Assembly (NCBI RefSeq): GCF_014196535.1
Contig: NZ_JACIDU010000005.1
Span: 184,267-248,266, forward strand
Direction: 5' to 3'
Source: Allorhizobium borbori
Lineage (GTDB): Bacteria; Pseudomonadota; Alphaproteobacteria; Rhizobiales; Rhizobiaceae
DNA: 64,000 nt
The notes under the pieces are model-generated. The model searched no databases and was not told the origin of the DNA. It saw nothing but the letters and a program-made list of their open reading frames with translations. Position numbers and translations under genes: made by a program. Below are positions 17,140-25,763 of this stretch, piece by piece. Within the stretch, counting starts at the first letter, position 1. Each line of letters starts with the position of its first letter.

Positions 17140-20100
17140 ATGGCCGTCCCGCATTTTTCAGTCAGCATCGTCGCCCGCGGCTCCGGCCGAAGCGCCGTGC
17201 TGTCGGCGGCCTACCGGCATTGCGCCAAGATGGACTATGAGCGGGAAGCAAGGACGATCGACTACACCCGCAAGCAGGGCCTGTTGCATGAGGAGTTTGT
17301 CATCCCCACGAATGCCCCTGAATGGCTGCAATCATTGATTGCCGATCGATCCGTCTCGGGAGCCTCGGAAGCCTTCTGGAACAAGGTCGAGGAGTTCGAG
17401 AAGCGATCGGATGCGCAGCTCGCCAAGGATGTCACCATCGCCCTGCCGATAGAGCTTTCAGCCGAGCAGAACATCGATCTCGTTCAGGAATTCGTTGCCA
17501 GGCACATCACAGTCCAAGGCATGGTTGCCGACTGGGTTTTCCATGACGCGCCGGGCAATCCGCATATCCATTTGATGACGACGTTGCGACCGCTGACCGA
17601 GGTCGGTTTCGGTTCGAAAAAGGTGGCCGTCACGGGACCGGACGGCAAAGCGCTGCGAAACGATAGCGGCAAGATCGTCTACGAGCTTTGGGCCGGTGGC
17701 CTAGAAAACTTCAATGCGTTTCGTGACGGCTGGTTCGCCTGCCAGAACCGGCACCTGGCGCTTGCCGGCCTGGACATCAGGATCGATGGCCGGTCCTTTG
17801 AGAAGCAGGGAATTGAGCTGACGCCCACCATCCATCTTGGTGTTGGCACGAAGGCGATCGAGCGGAAGGCGGTCGGTGCGGAAGAGAAGGCTGCGCTCGA
17901 ACGGCTGGAGCTGCAGGAAGAGCGGCGAGCCGAGAATGCCCGCCGGATTCAGCGTAGTCCGGAGATCGTGCTGGACCTAATCACGCGGGAGAAGAGCGTG
18001 TTCGACGAACGCGATGTCGCCAAGATCCTGCATCGCTATATCGATGATGCCGGTCTCTTCCAAAGTCTGATGGCGCGCATCCTGCAGAACCCCGAAACCC
18101 TCCGGCTCGATCGCGAGTGTCTGGACTTCACGACGGGTGTTCGCGCACCGGCTAAATACACGACACGCGAACTGATCCGGCTCGAAGCCGAGATGGCGAG
18201 CAGGGCGATTTGGCTCTCGCAGCGGTCTTCGCATGGCGTCCGGCAGCCCGTGCTTGAGGCGACGTTCGCGCGTCACGAAAGGCTGTCCGACGAGCAGAAG
18301 GCTGCCATCGAACATGTAGCCGGTGATGAGCGGATTGCAGCCGTGATCGGCCGCGCGGGCGCTGGCAAGACAACGATGATGAGGGCGGCGCGCGAGGCGT
18401 GGGAAGCGGCCGGCTATCGCGTCGTCGGTGGTGCGCTTGCCGGCAAGGCGGCTGAAGGTCTGGAGAAGGAAGCGGGCATCGTCTCCCGTACCCTGTCGTC
18501 CTGGGAACTCCGCTGGAATCAGGGTCGCGGGCAGCTCGACGACAAGACGGTTTTCGTTCTGGACGAGGCTGGCATGGTGTCGTCGCGGCAAATGGCGACA
18601 TTCGTCGAAGCTGTTACCAAAGCTGGCGCCAAGTTCGTGCTTGTCGGCGATCATGAGCAGCTTCAGCCGATCGAGGCGGGTGCTGCCTTCCGCGCCATTG
18701 CCGATCGCATCGGCTATGCCGAACTCGAAACCATCTATCGCCAGCGTGAGCAATGGATGCGCGACGCTTCGCTCGATCTCGCGCGTGGCAATGTCGGCAA
18801 AGCCCTCGCAGCCTATCAGTCCAACGGCAAGATGATCGGCTCAGAGCTGAAGGCCGATGCGGTCACCAACCTCATCTCGGACTGGAACCGCGAATACGAT
18901 CCTGCCAAGTCCACATTGATCCTTGCGCACCTGCGCCGTGACGTCCGCATGCTGAATGAGCTGGCGCGCACGAAACTGATCGAGCGCGGCATCATCGAGC
19001 ACGGTTCGCCGTTCAAGACCGCCGACGGTGTCAGAAGCTTTGCAGCCGGTGACCAAATCGTCTTCCTGAAAAACGAAGGGGCAATCGGCGTCAAGAACGG
19101 CATGCTGGGCAAGGTGGTGGAAGCTGCGCCCGGTCGTATCGTCGCTGTCATCGGCGATGGTGAGCACCTGCGCCAGGTCACCATTGAACAGCGCTTCTAC
19201 AACAATGTCGATCATGGTTATGCCACCACGGTGCACAAGAGCCAGGGTGCGACCGTTGACCGGGTCAAGGTGCTCGCGTCCCTGTCTCTCGATCGCCACC
19301 TCACCTATGTTGCGATGACACGCCACCGCGAAGATGTCGGCGTCTATTACGGCCACCGATCCTTTACCAGGGCAGGCGGTCTGGTCGAGATTTTGTCGCG
19401 CAGGAATTCCAAGGAAACGACGCTCGATTACGCTGGCGGCAGCATCTACCGCCAGGCACTCCGCTTTGCCGAAGCGCGCGGTCTTCACATCGTCAACGTC
19501 GCCAGAACGGTTGCGCGCGATCGTCTCGAATGGACGGTCCGGCAGAAGCAGAAGCTTGTCGATCTCGCCGGCCGGCTTGCAGCCCTCGGCGCCAGGCTCG
19601 GTTTCGCAACGTCGACGGCTAGCACCGTTCCCACTGCAGCAAAGGAGGCAAAGCCCATGGTGGCCGGTATCACCACATTCCCGAAATCGATCGACCAAGC
19701 CGTCGAGGATAAACTCGCCGCAGACCCGGCGCTCAAGAAGCAATGGGAAGAAGTCTCGATGCGCTTCCATCACGTCTACGCGCAGCCGGAAGTAGCATTC
19801 AAGGCAGCGAACGTCGATGCGATGCTGCGCGACCAGTCGGCCGCGGAAAAGACGATCGCCAGAATTGCCAACGAGCCAGAAACCTTCGGTGCCCTCAAGG
19901 GCAAGACGGGTCTACTCGCAAGCCGCGGCGACAAGGTCGACCGGGACCGGGCGCTTAAAAATGTGACGCCGCTCGCCGACAGCATCAGCGATTATCTCCG
20001 CCAGCGTGGCGATGCCGAGCGGCGAAATCACGCCGAGGAACTGGCGGTGCGTAGACAAGTCGCCCTGGAGATCCCTGCCCTCTCTGCCAATGCGAAGAGC

Positions 20101-20448
20101 GTGCTGGAACGCGTCCGCGATGCCATCGACAGAAACGACCTGCACTCTGGGCACGAATATGCGCTTGCCGACAAGATGGTGAAGGCTGAACTGGAAGGTT
20201 TCGCGAAGGCGGTCACTGAACGTTTCGGAGAAAGGACCTTCCTGCCCCTGGCTGCGAAGGATGTCACCGGCGAGGCGTTCCAGCGCGTCACATCAGGCAT
20301 GAATGCTGCGCAGAAGAGCGAGGTGCAGCAGGCCTGGAACACGATGCGGACGGTCCAGCAACTGAACGCCCATGAGCGCAGTGTGACGGCACTCAAGCAG
20401 GCTGAGACACTGCGTCAGACGAAATCTCAGGGGCTCCCCCTCAGATGA
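17140..20448 (+). CDS. traA: TraA, Ti-type conjugative relaxase/helicase, 1102 aa
   Basis: The enzyme that nicks oriT, stays bound to the transferred strand and unwinds it. The N-terminal MobA/MobL relaxase domain (about 1-250) contains a likely catalytic tyrosine (Tyr25 in AAYRH) and the histidine metal box PHIHL at 141-145. The middle carries a TraI/RecD-type helicase: Walker A GRAGAGKTT near residue 405, the DEAGM Walker B (about 477) and a TVHKSQGATVD motif near 700. The C-terminal 250 residues are helical. ATG 17140 follows AAGGAG. Length is as in Ti-plasmid TraA. It overlaps traF by four bases. Confidence 0.96.
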   Translation: MAVPHFSVSIVARGSGRSAVLSAAYRHCAKMDYEREARTIDYTRKQGLLHEEFVIPTNAPEWLQSLIADRSVSGASEAFWNKVEEFEKRSDAQLAKDVTIALPIELSAEQNIDLVQEFVARHITVQGMVADWVFHDAPGNPHIHLMTTLRPLTEVGFGSKKVAVTGPDGKALRNDSGKIVYELWAGGLENFNAFRDGWFACQNRHLALAGLDIRIDGRSFEKQGIELTPTIHLGVGTKAIERKAVGAEEKAALERLELQEERRAENARRIQRSPEIVLDLITREKSVFDERDVAKILHRYIDDAGLFQSLMARILQNPETLRLDRECLDFTTGVRAPAKYTTRELIRLEAEMASRAIWLSQRSSHGVRQPVLEATFARHERLSDEQKAAIEHVAGDERIAAVIGRAGAGKTTMMRAAREAWEAAGYRVVGGALAGKAAEGLEKEAGIVSRTLSSWELRWNQGRGQLDDKTVFVLDEAGMVSSRQMATFVEAVTKAGAKFVLVGDHEQLQPIEAGAAFRAIADRIGYAELETIYRQREQWMRDASLDLARGNVGKALAAYQSNGKMIGSELKADAVTNLISDWNREYDPAKSTLILAHLRRDVRMLNELARTKLIERGIIEHGSPFKTADGVRSFAAGDQIVFLKNEGAIGVKNGMLGKVVEAAPGRIVAVIGDGEHLRQVTIEQRFYNNVDHGYATTVHKSQGATVDRVKVLASLSLDRHLTYVAMTRHREDVGVYYGHRSFTRAGGLVEILSRRNSKETTLDYAGGSIYRQALRFAEARGLHIVNVARTVARDRLEWTVRQKQKLVDLAGRLAALGARLGFATSTASTVPTAAKEAKPMVAGITTFPKSIDQAVEDKLAADPALKKQWEEVSMRFHHVYAQPEVAFKAANVDAMLRDQSAAEKTIARIANEPETFGALKGKTGLLASRGDKVDRDRALKNVTPLADSISDYLRQRGDAERRNHAEELAVRRQVALEIPALSANAKSVLERVRDAIDRNDLHSGHEYALADKMVKAELEGFAKAVTERFGERTFLPLAAKDVTGEAFQRVTSGMNAAQKSEVQQAWNTMRTVQQLNAHERSVTALKQAETLRQTKSQGLPLR

Positions 20449-21011
20449 AGATGCGTCATCGACACAGAGTGCTACGGCGCATGAAACGGCTTATCTGGTT
20501 CTATCGGATCTCCAGCGTCAGTCTGTTCGCACTTGGCTTCATCGTCCTGCTTGGAGGACAGGGCTTCAGGGTCAATCTCACACCCAGTGAACCGCTGGGC
20601 CTCTGGCGGATCGTCAAACCCGATCGTCCGATTCTGGTCGGCGATCTGGTCTTCATTTGCCCACCAAACACCGACGCGATGCGCAAGGCGCGGGCGCGTG
20701 GATATCTGCGTTTCGGCCGATGCGCCGGCCGCGTGGCGCCGCTGATCAAGACGGTTGTGGCGACATCCGGACAGATGATCGAGATCCATGACGTTGTCCG
20801 GGTCGATAGTCGTCCGCTTCCTCACTCGCGCGTTGCGCCGTTGGACGGCAAAGGGCGAAAGATGGAGCGGTACGACGGGGGTGTCATTCCGCCCGGAACG
20901 GTCTTCCTGCATTCCCCGTTTTCGGGATCGTTCGATAGCCGGTATTTTGGTCCTTTGCCAATGGATGGAATCCTCGGACTGGCGCGAGAGGTCTGGACCT
21001 ATGCGCCGTGA
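20445..21011 (+). CDS. traF: TraF, conjugal pilin-maturation peptidase, 188 aa
   Basis: A membrane-bound serine peptidase of the S26 (signal peptidase I) family that processes the TrbC pilin. One N-terminal membrane segment (about residues 17-38) is followed by the catalytic serine in LTPSEPLGLW and the lysine base in LIKTVVATSG. The C-terminal block GSFDSRYFGPLP is the usual family end. The ATGA overlap with traA and the 11-base overlap with traB show one operon. Confidence 0.93.
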   Translation: MKMRHRHRVLRRMKRLIWFYRISSVSLFALGFIVLLGGQGFRVNLTPSEPLGLWRIVKPDRPILVGDLVFICPPNTDAMRKARARGYLRFGRCAGRVAPLIKTVVATSGQMIEIHDVVRVDSRPLPHSRVAPLDGKGRKMERYDGGVIPPGTVFLHSPFSGSFDSRYFGPLPMDGILGLAREVWTYAP

Positions 21012-22161
21012 TGCCTTCCGAACGGGTGTCCTCGTCGCGCTATCAACGAGTGTTGGGTGGATCGGCTGGAGCGGTGATGTGCTTCTCTTGCCCGTCGCGG
21101 CCACCTTCCCCATGCTTTGGTCCTTGGCACGGACGCGTCTGCAGGCAACGGCGGTCTCTGCCGCCTACTTCCTCGCTGCATCGCGAGGACTGCCGCAGGG
21201 GGTGGCGAACTTCTATTCATCGGATATCTGGCCCGGCCTTTTGCTCTGGCTGGTCGCCTCCTCCGCCTTCGTGGCGGTCCATTCGGTGCTCTGGTCGGAT
21301 CGCAAGGGATGGCAAAAGCCGCTCCGTTACCTGGCTGCTTGCGTCGTGATGGCGGTCCCACCGTTCGGCATTTTGGGATGGGCGCATCCGATCACTGCTG
21401 CGGGCGTTTTGTTTCCCTGCTGGGGATGGTGGGGTCTGGGCGCGATGGCAGCCGGCCTGATCGTCATGACGACGCGTTATCGGCCGGCTGCAGCCTTGGC
21501 CATGACGGGCATTTGGCTCTGGTCCGCCGCTCAGTGGACGACACCGAACCTACCCGCATCGTGGATCGGTGTCGACCTTGAAATGGGCGCATCGCTCGGG
21601 CGTGAAACTGGCCTGCGGCGTCAACGTGACCTGATCGACATTGTTCGCCGTCACCCGCCGGGCACGACGATCGTATTACCGGAAAGCGCTCTCGGCTTCT
21701 GGACGCCGACGGTTAGCCGCACCTGGGAGCGATCTCTCACGGATAAGGGCATCACTGTCATCGCGGGAGCGGCCGTCATCGACAGCCAAGGCTATGACAA
21801 TGTGCTCGTGAAAGTGTCGGCTGATGGGAGCGACATTCTCTATCGGGAGAGGATGCCGGTGCCCGGATCGATGTGGCAGCCATGGCGAGCCTGGGTTGGC
21901 GATCAAGGCGGCGCTCGGGCGCATTTCTTCGCCAATCCCGTCGTCCATGTCCGCGACCTGAGTCTGATGCCGCTGATCTGCTACGAGCAGCTTCTCATCT
22001 GGCCGGTCCTGCAGTCGGCGCTCCACCGACCCGACGCCATCCTCGCGGTCGGGAATGGCTGGTGGACCGCAGGGACATCGATCATCGACATTCAACGGGT
22101 AAGCAGTGAGGCCTGGGCCCGCCTGTTCGGCCTGCCGCTCGTCATCTCGTTCAACAGTTAG
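21001..22161 (+). CDS. traB: TraB, conjugal transfer protein with nitrilase-like domain, 386 aa
   Basis: A polytopic membrane protein with a C-terminal carbon-nitrogen hydrolase domain, part of traAFB in Ti plasmids and needed for efficient transfer. Several hydrophobic segments fill about residues 10-175. The hydrolase part shows TTIVLPESALGFW (Glu), YRERMPVPG (Lys position replaced by a Y-R-E-R context) and LICYEQLL (Cys). It ends GNGWWTAGTSIIDIQRV. ATG 21001 lies inside the traF end and is preferred to 20788, which reads shadow sequence. Confidence 0.92.
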   Translation: MRRDAFRTGVLVALSTSVGWIGWSGDVLLLPVAATFPMLWSLARTRLQATAVSAAYFLAASRGLPQGVANFYSSDIWPGLLLWLVASSAFVAVHSVLWSDRKGWQKPLRYLAACVVMAVPPFGILGWAHPITAAGVLFPCWGWWGLGAMAAGLIVMTTRYRPAAALAMTGIWLWSAAQWTTPNLPASWIGVDLEMGASLGRETGLRRQRDLIDIVRRHPPGTTIVLPESALGFWTPTVSRTWERSLTDKGITVIAGAAVIDSQGYDNVLVKVSADGSDILYRERMPVPGSMWQPWRAWVGDQGGARAHFFANPVVHVRDLSLMPLICYEQLLIWPVLQSALHRPDAILAVGNGWWTAGTSIIDIQRVSSEAWARLFGLPLVISFNS

Positions 22162-22174
22162 GTTTGGAGATCGC

Positions 22175-22780
22175 ATGCTGGAAGCTGCGTTGATCAAGGA
22201 ATGTGCTGAGCCATCGCTGAAGCCAGCTATCGTGGAACAGTTCGTGCAGGCTGTTGGCTCGGAGGACCCGCTGGCCATCACGGTGAGGTCCGGCGGCCGC
22301 CTCATCCTCATTCCCAAACCGAAAACACCCGAGGAAGCGATTGAGATCATTCGCGACAACATTGGCGGCTCGGTCGTGCGGGTCGGCCTCACCCAGATCC
22401 CGGCGGGCATCGGCCTGAAGGATGCTTCTGAATTGTCGGTCGATCTGGTCGAGCCCTGCGCCAATCTGCGGACGGGCACAGGAATGTTCGCCAAGATCCT
22501 CCGCATCGTCGCCAAATGGTATGGCAACCCGACGAATGAGGAGGTCTTTCCGCAGCTCTTCGACGATGCTGTGCATGCATGGCAGACCGGGAAGTTCGAG
22601 GGCGAGAGCGTGTTCCAGGTGGAGGACCCCGGTGGTGCGGTCGTGCAAGAATCAGAGGATGGCGATGAGGCAGAAGAGGCTCCGGAGGCCGACGCCACGC
22701 CCCAGGAGAAAGAAGAGCCGTCCACGCCTGACGATGCCGACATCCGCATCGATCTGACGAGGATCGGTGGTCAGAAATAG
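22175..22780 (+). CDS. traH: TraH, conjugal transfer protein, 201 aa
   Basis: The last gene of the plus-strand transfer operon, 13 bases after traB, with a GGTTTGGAG ribosome binding site. The folded part is residues 1-150 (LILIPKPKTPEEAIEIIRDNIGGSVVRVGLTQIPAGI); the tail is strongly acidic and Pro/Glu-rich. In Ti plasmids traH follows traB, but transfer does not strictly require it. It ends 86 bases before the next gene, where the sequence changes to insertion-sequence-like repeats. Confidence 0.88.
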   Translation: MLEAALIKECAEPSLKPAIVEQFVQAVGSEDPLAITVRSGGRLILIPKPKTPEEAIEIIRDNIGGSVVRVGLTQIPAGIGLKDASELSVDLVEPCANLRTGTGMFAKILRIVAKWYGNPTNEEVFPQLFDDAVHAWQTGKFEGESVFQVEDPGGAVVQESEDGDEAEEAPEADATPQEKEEPSTPDDADIRIDLTRIGGQK

Positions 22781-22866
22781 TCAGATTTTAGATTGGGCGG
22801 TCATAAAATTAAAAATGGACGACGAGACGCTTTAAATTGGACGGGGAAAGAATTAAAAATGGACGC
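22781..22866. repeat. Insertion-sequence-like end with repeated AATTAAAAATGGACG
   Basis: Directly after traH, the sequence AATTAAAAATGGACG occurs at 22807-22821 and 22851-22865, with the related TTTAGATTGGGCGG and TTTAAATTGGACGG between them. Such short A+T-rich repeats ending in GGACG/GGCGG resemble the multiple terminal repeats of IS21-type elements. No transposase is present, so this may be a solitary end left by deletion or a regulatory array for the next gene. Confidence 0.5.
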
Positions 22867-24120
22867 ATGATTGAACCGTCAGATTCTAAACCTCTCGTCG
22901 TCCGCAAAGTGCTGCCTCTCGTCGAGGCTGCCTTGGCAGACACCCGTGTTGTATTGATCTCCGGGCCACGACAGGCCGGAAAAACAACACTGGCGCGAAT
23001 GTTCGCAAATGGGGATCGCCCTTACATCACACTTGATGATGCAGGTACCCTGAACGCAGCGAAAGCGGATCCGACGGGGTTCATCCGAGGGATCAAGCGC
23101 GCCGTTATCGATGAAGTACAACGGGCGCCAGATCTGATGCTCGCGATCAAGGCGAGCGTGGATGACGACCAGGAGCCGGGCCGATTCCTGCTGACGGGTT
23201 CTGCTAACCTCGCAACAATTCCCACCATTGCCGATTCCCTTGCCGGCCGAATGGCCGTCATTCCGCTTTTTCCCTTTGCGCAGGCCGAAGTCAGGTCGAG
23301 CCCAGGTCTTATGCTTGACCGACTGTTTGCCGGAGAGGAGCCGAGCACCAACGGTGATGTTGTCCTGGGCAAAGATCTTATGAGCATCGTACTGGCCGGT
23401 GGCTACCCGGAAGTCTTGAAACGCAACAGTGTTTCCCGTCGTGTATCGTGGCTTGAAGACTACGTCAGCTTGATACTGGATCGCGACGTGCGGGACATCG
23501 CCAACATCGATCAACTCGACCGCCTTCCACGTCTCCTTAACGTTCTCGCGGAGCACGCTGGACAATTGATCAACAACAGCAGCTTCGGCTCGGCGCTCGG
23601 GTTGTCAGGGGTAACAGCACAGAAATACGTCGCCATTCTTGAACGCCTGTTTCTGGTGAAGACGCTCGTGCCCTGGTCGAACAACCGGCTTAGCAGGCTT
23701 GTTAAAACGCCAAAGCTGCATTTCATCGACACAGGACTGCTAGCGGCCTTACGCGAAGACGAACTGGCCCGACTGTCCGACGACAAGACAAGATTTGGCG
23801 CGCTTCTGGAGAGCTTTGTTGTCTCCGAGTTGATGAAACTGGCATCCTGGTCGGAGAGGCGCGTTTCGTTCTCTCATTACAGGACCAAAGACCTGGATGA
23901 GGTCGATGTCGTGATTGAAGATCGGCGCGGCCGCATCATCGGCATTGAGATCAAGGCATCTGCGACCGTCAAGGCCGACGATTTTCGTGGGCTACGTCAG
24001 TTACAAGCAGCCGGCGGCGATCGTTTCGTCCGCGGCCTGGTCCTGCACGATCATGACCGCATCACACCCTTCGCCGAACGCTTGCAGGCTGCACCTCTCT
24101 CAATTTTATGGTCGATGTGA
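22867..24120 (+). CDS. AAA+ ATPase with DUF4143 domain, about 417 aa
   Basis: A P-loop ATPase of the widespread AAA_14-DUF4143 type, whose cellular role is mostly unknown; some are linked to toxin-like or regulatory functions. Walker A is SGPRQAGKTTLAR near residues 32-45, Walker B is RAVIDEVQRAPDL, and sensor-like LLTGSANL follows. The C-terminal DUF4143 half includes FGSALGLSGVTAQKYVAILERL, a winged-helix-like segment, and DEVDVVIEDRRGRIIGIEIKAS, which resembles a PD-(D/E)xK nuclease core (D...E-x-K). ATG 22867 lies just after the second terminal repeat; 22837 is an alternative. Its position suggests acquisition together with the neighbouring repeat. Confidence 0.85.
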   Translation: MIEPSDSKPLVVRKVLPLVEAALADTRVVLISGPRQAGKTTLARMFANGDRPYITLDDAGTLNAAKADPTGFIRGIKRAVIDEVQRAPDLMLAIKASVDDDQEPGRFLLTGSANLATIPTIADSLAGRMAVIPLFPFAQAEVRSSPGLMLDRLFAGEEPSTNGDVVLGKDLMSIVLAGGYPEVLKRNSVSRRVSWLEDYVSLILDRDVRDIANIDQLDRLPRLLNVLAEHAGQLINNSSFGSALGLSGVTAQKYVAILERLFLVKTLVPWSNNRLSRLVKTPKLHFIDTGLLAALREDELARLSDDKTRFGALLESFVVSELMKLASWSERRVSFSHYRTKDLDEVDVVIEDRRGRIIGIEIKASATVKADDFRGLRQLQAAGGDRFVRGLVLHDHDRITPFAERLQAAPLSILWSM

Positions 24121-24131
24121 GACGATACCTG

Positions 24132-24761
24132 TCAGGCACGCGAGGGCTTCCTTGCACCTATCGTAAGCGATAGACGCTTTGACGATTTCACGGTCGCGCC
24201 GAGCTCGGATAGCTTGCGAGGCCGACCCCGTGCCGGGTGAGCAGCAGTCCATATTTCTGCAAGCTCAACCATGCGCAAAGTAAGCGAAGGATACCCCTCG
24301 ATAATCTCCTCGGAGGTTGCGCCCTGCGCCTTCACGGCGGCAATCGTCCTGACCGGAACTCGGGTTTTGCGGAAGACCGGTTCACCGCCAAGGACACCCT
24401 TCACGGATTCGATAACCCGTTCCGCCTCCCGGAGCGCCTCCGCACGCGCGGCAAGCTGTTCGCGCGCACGCGCAACATCAACGATCAGATAGTCGTCCAC
24501 TCGCACGGTATCGACATCGGGGTCCTGGTCGATCGTGTCAAAAAGCCGCTGACGACGCTCGGCCGACAAGATCGAACCGACCCCATACCAAAGCTTCAGG
24601 CGCAACAGGTCATCGTCGGAAAGCGCCCGTCCCTCGTCTTCAGAAAGACGACGTGCGATGATCCGTTTGTCGATTGCATTATGCACCGACTTCACGGCAA
24701 CTTCGCTGACGGCAGCTGCCTCTGCAGGCGTATAGGCACGCGACATCTGAACAATAATCAT
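24132..24761 (-). CDS. DUF433 antitoxin-like protein (orphan), 209 aa
   Basis: The N-terminal half resembles a MerR-like helix-turn-helix (YTPAEAAAVSEVAVKSVHNAID, residues 10-31). The C-terminal part contains the DUF433 domain (EPVFRKTRVPVRTIAAVKAQGATSEEIIEGYPSLT), which in relatives is the antitoxin of a pair with a PIN-like DUF5615 toxin. No such toxin gene is adjacent: downstream lies the opposing DUF4143 gene. The start may be 24761 or the ATG at 24746 (MSRAYTP). Confidence 0.8.
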   Translation of the reverse strand: MIIVQMSRAYTPAEAAAVSEVAVKSVHNAIDKRIIARRLSEDEGRALSDDDLLRLKLWYGVGSILSAERRQRLFDTIDQDPDVDTVRVDDYLIVDVARAREQLAARAEALREAERVIESVKGVLGGEPVFRKTRVPVRTIAAVKAQGATSEEIIEGYPSLTLRMVELAEIWTAAHPARGRPRKLSELGATVKSSKRLSLTIGARKPSRA

Positions 24762-24933
24762 TCTCCTTGCGGAGGATATATCATGATTCTCACTTATGAT
24801 GTGAAGGCCTATGCTAAAATCTCATCGTACACCTGAGAGCCTACCGCATTCACAAAAAGGAGAGCTTGTCTTGATTGCTCGTAATTGAGTTGACAGACCA
24901 AAAACAACCAATAGCGTAGTTTTCGGGAGGAGC

Positions 24934-24948
24934 ATGACACATTTGTGA
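24934..24948 (+). other. Four-codon frame M-T-H-L-stop ahead of luxR
   Basis: GGGAGGAGC lies immediately ahead of an ATG at 24934 that reads Met-Thr-His-Leu and then TGA at 24946. The frame is the same as the LuxR gene beginning at 24955, whose own ATG lacks a clear ribosome binding site. This is either a leader that couples translation or a nonsense change in an older, longer N-terminus. Confidence 0.55.
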
Positions 24949-24954
24949 CGGTGT

Positions 24955-25689
24955 ATGCTCTTGCAAACGTTAGAAAAAATCTACGATCTGCTGATCTCGG
25001 AGTTCGAAGACGGAACGGCTGATCCTCCTGCGCTGCTTCGGAAAATGTGCGCCTTCTACGGTTTGGCGTCAGCCGCTTACTTCGGTGTGAATGTCCAGAA
25101 AAGCACCGCGGCTGATCCGTTCCTGACGGTGACTTACTCCTCTGATTGGGTCACGCATTACAAGAAATCAAACTATGTGACCCTTGATCCGGTCATCCGC
25201 TCAGGCTTTTCCGCTGTCCTGCCGGTAGAGTGGAACGGGCATGACCATCGCGGTGCCAAGTTTCGAAGGTTCTTCGGCGAGGCTTCCGAATTTGGCATCG
25301 GCTACAATGGCTTGACGATACCTGTCCGCGGTCGTTCCGGTGATCGCGCACTCTTCACCATTACCGGCAATGGTAGTCCGGAGAAATGGCGACGCGACCT
25401 TAAGTATCTGAAACGCGACTTTCAGATGTTCGCTTACCTCTTCCATCAGATGGTCACGCGCCGTGGAAACCCGGAACGACCAATGGTGAGCCTTGCTCCG
25501 CGCGAGGTAGAGTGCCTCAAATGGAAGGCGACCGGAAAGACGGACTGGGAGACCTCAATGATTATGGGGATTTCAGAGAAGACGGTTCGATTTTACGTCA
25601 ACCTCATCCTTTCGAAGCTCGGTGCTGCAAATATGACCCACGCCGTAACCAAGGCGTATAACGAAAACATACTGATCGGGCCTCCGTAA
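24955..25689 (+). CDS. LuxR-family quorum-sensing regulator 1, 244 aa
   Basis: A transcription factor with an N-terminal acyl-homoserine-lactone binding domain and a C-terminal LuxR helix-turn-helix. Ligand-pocket residues are kept: SSDWVTHYKKSNYVTLDPVI (Trp, Tyr, Asp-Pro) and the later LPVEW tryptophan. The DNA-binding part runs from LAPREVECLKWKATGKTDWETS to ISEKTVRFYVNLILSKLGAANMTHAV. It lies 74 bases upstream of the luxI-type gene on the same strand and is its most likely partner. Confidence 0.92.
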   Translation: MLLQTLEKIYDLLISEFEDGTADPPALLRKMCAFYGLASAAYFGVNVQKSTAADPFLTVTYSSDWVTHYKKSNYVTLDPVIRSGFSAVLPVEWNGHDHRGAKFRRFFGEASEFGIGYNGLTIPVRGRSGDRALFTITGNGSPEKWRRDLKYLKRDFQMFAYLFHQMVTRRGNPERPMVSLAPREVECLKWKATGKTDWETSMIMGISEKTVRFYVNLILSKLGAANMTHAVTKAYNENILIGPP

Positions 25690-25729
25690 ACCCGGTGGAA
25701 ATGCCGGGTATTCACGCTCTCCGTTTTGT

Positions 25730-25755
25730 CCTTTCGTTGTTGAATAAACGAAAGG
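25730..25755 (+). promoter_or_regulatory. Hairpin masking the luxI ribosome binding site
   Basis: CCTTTCGTT (25730-25738) pairs perfectly with AACGAAAGG (25747-25755) around an eight-base loop. The ribosome binding sequence AAAGGTGG (25751-25758) of the autoinducer synthase lies half inside the right arm, so folding would limit its translation. A weaker dyad, ACCCGG/CCGGGT, lies just upstream at about 25690-25709. Confidence 0.6.
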
Positions 25756-25763
25756 TGGAACAG

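Noticed and set aside
24237..24836. 199-codon plus-strand frame opposite the DUF433 gene
   Set aside because: No recognisable domain; the opposite strand encodes a clear DUF433 domain.
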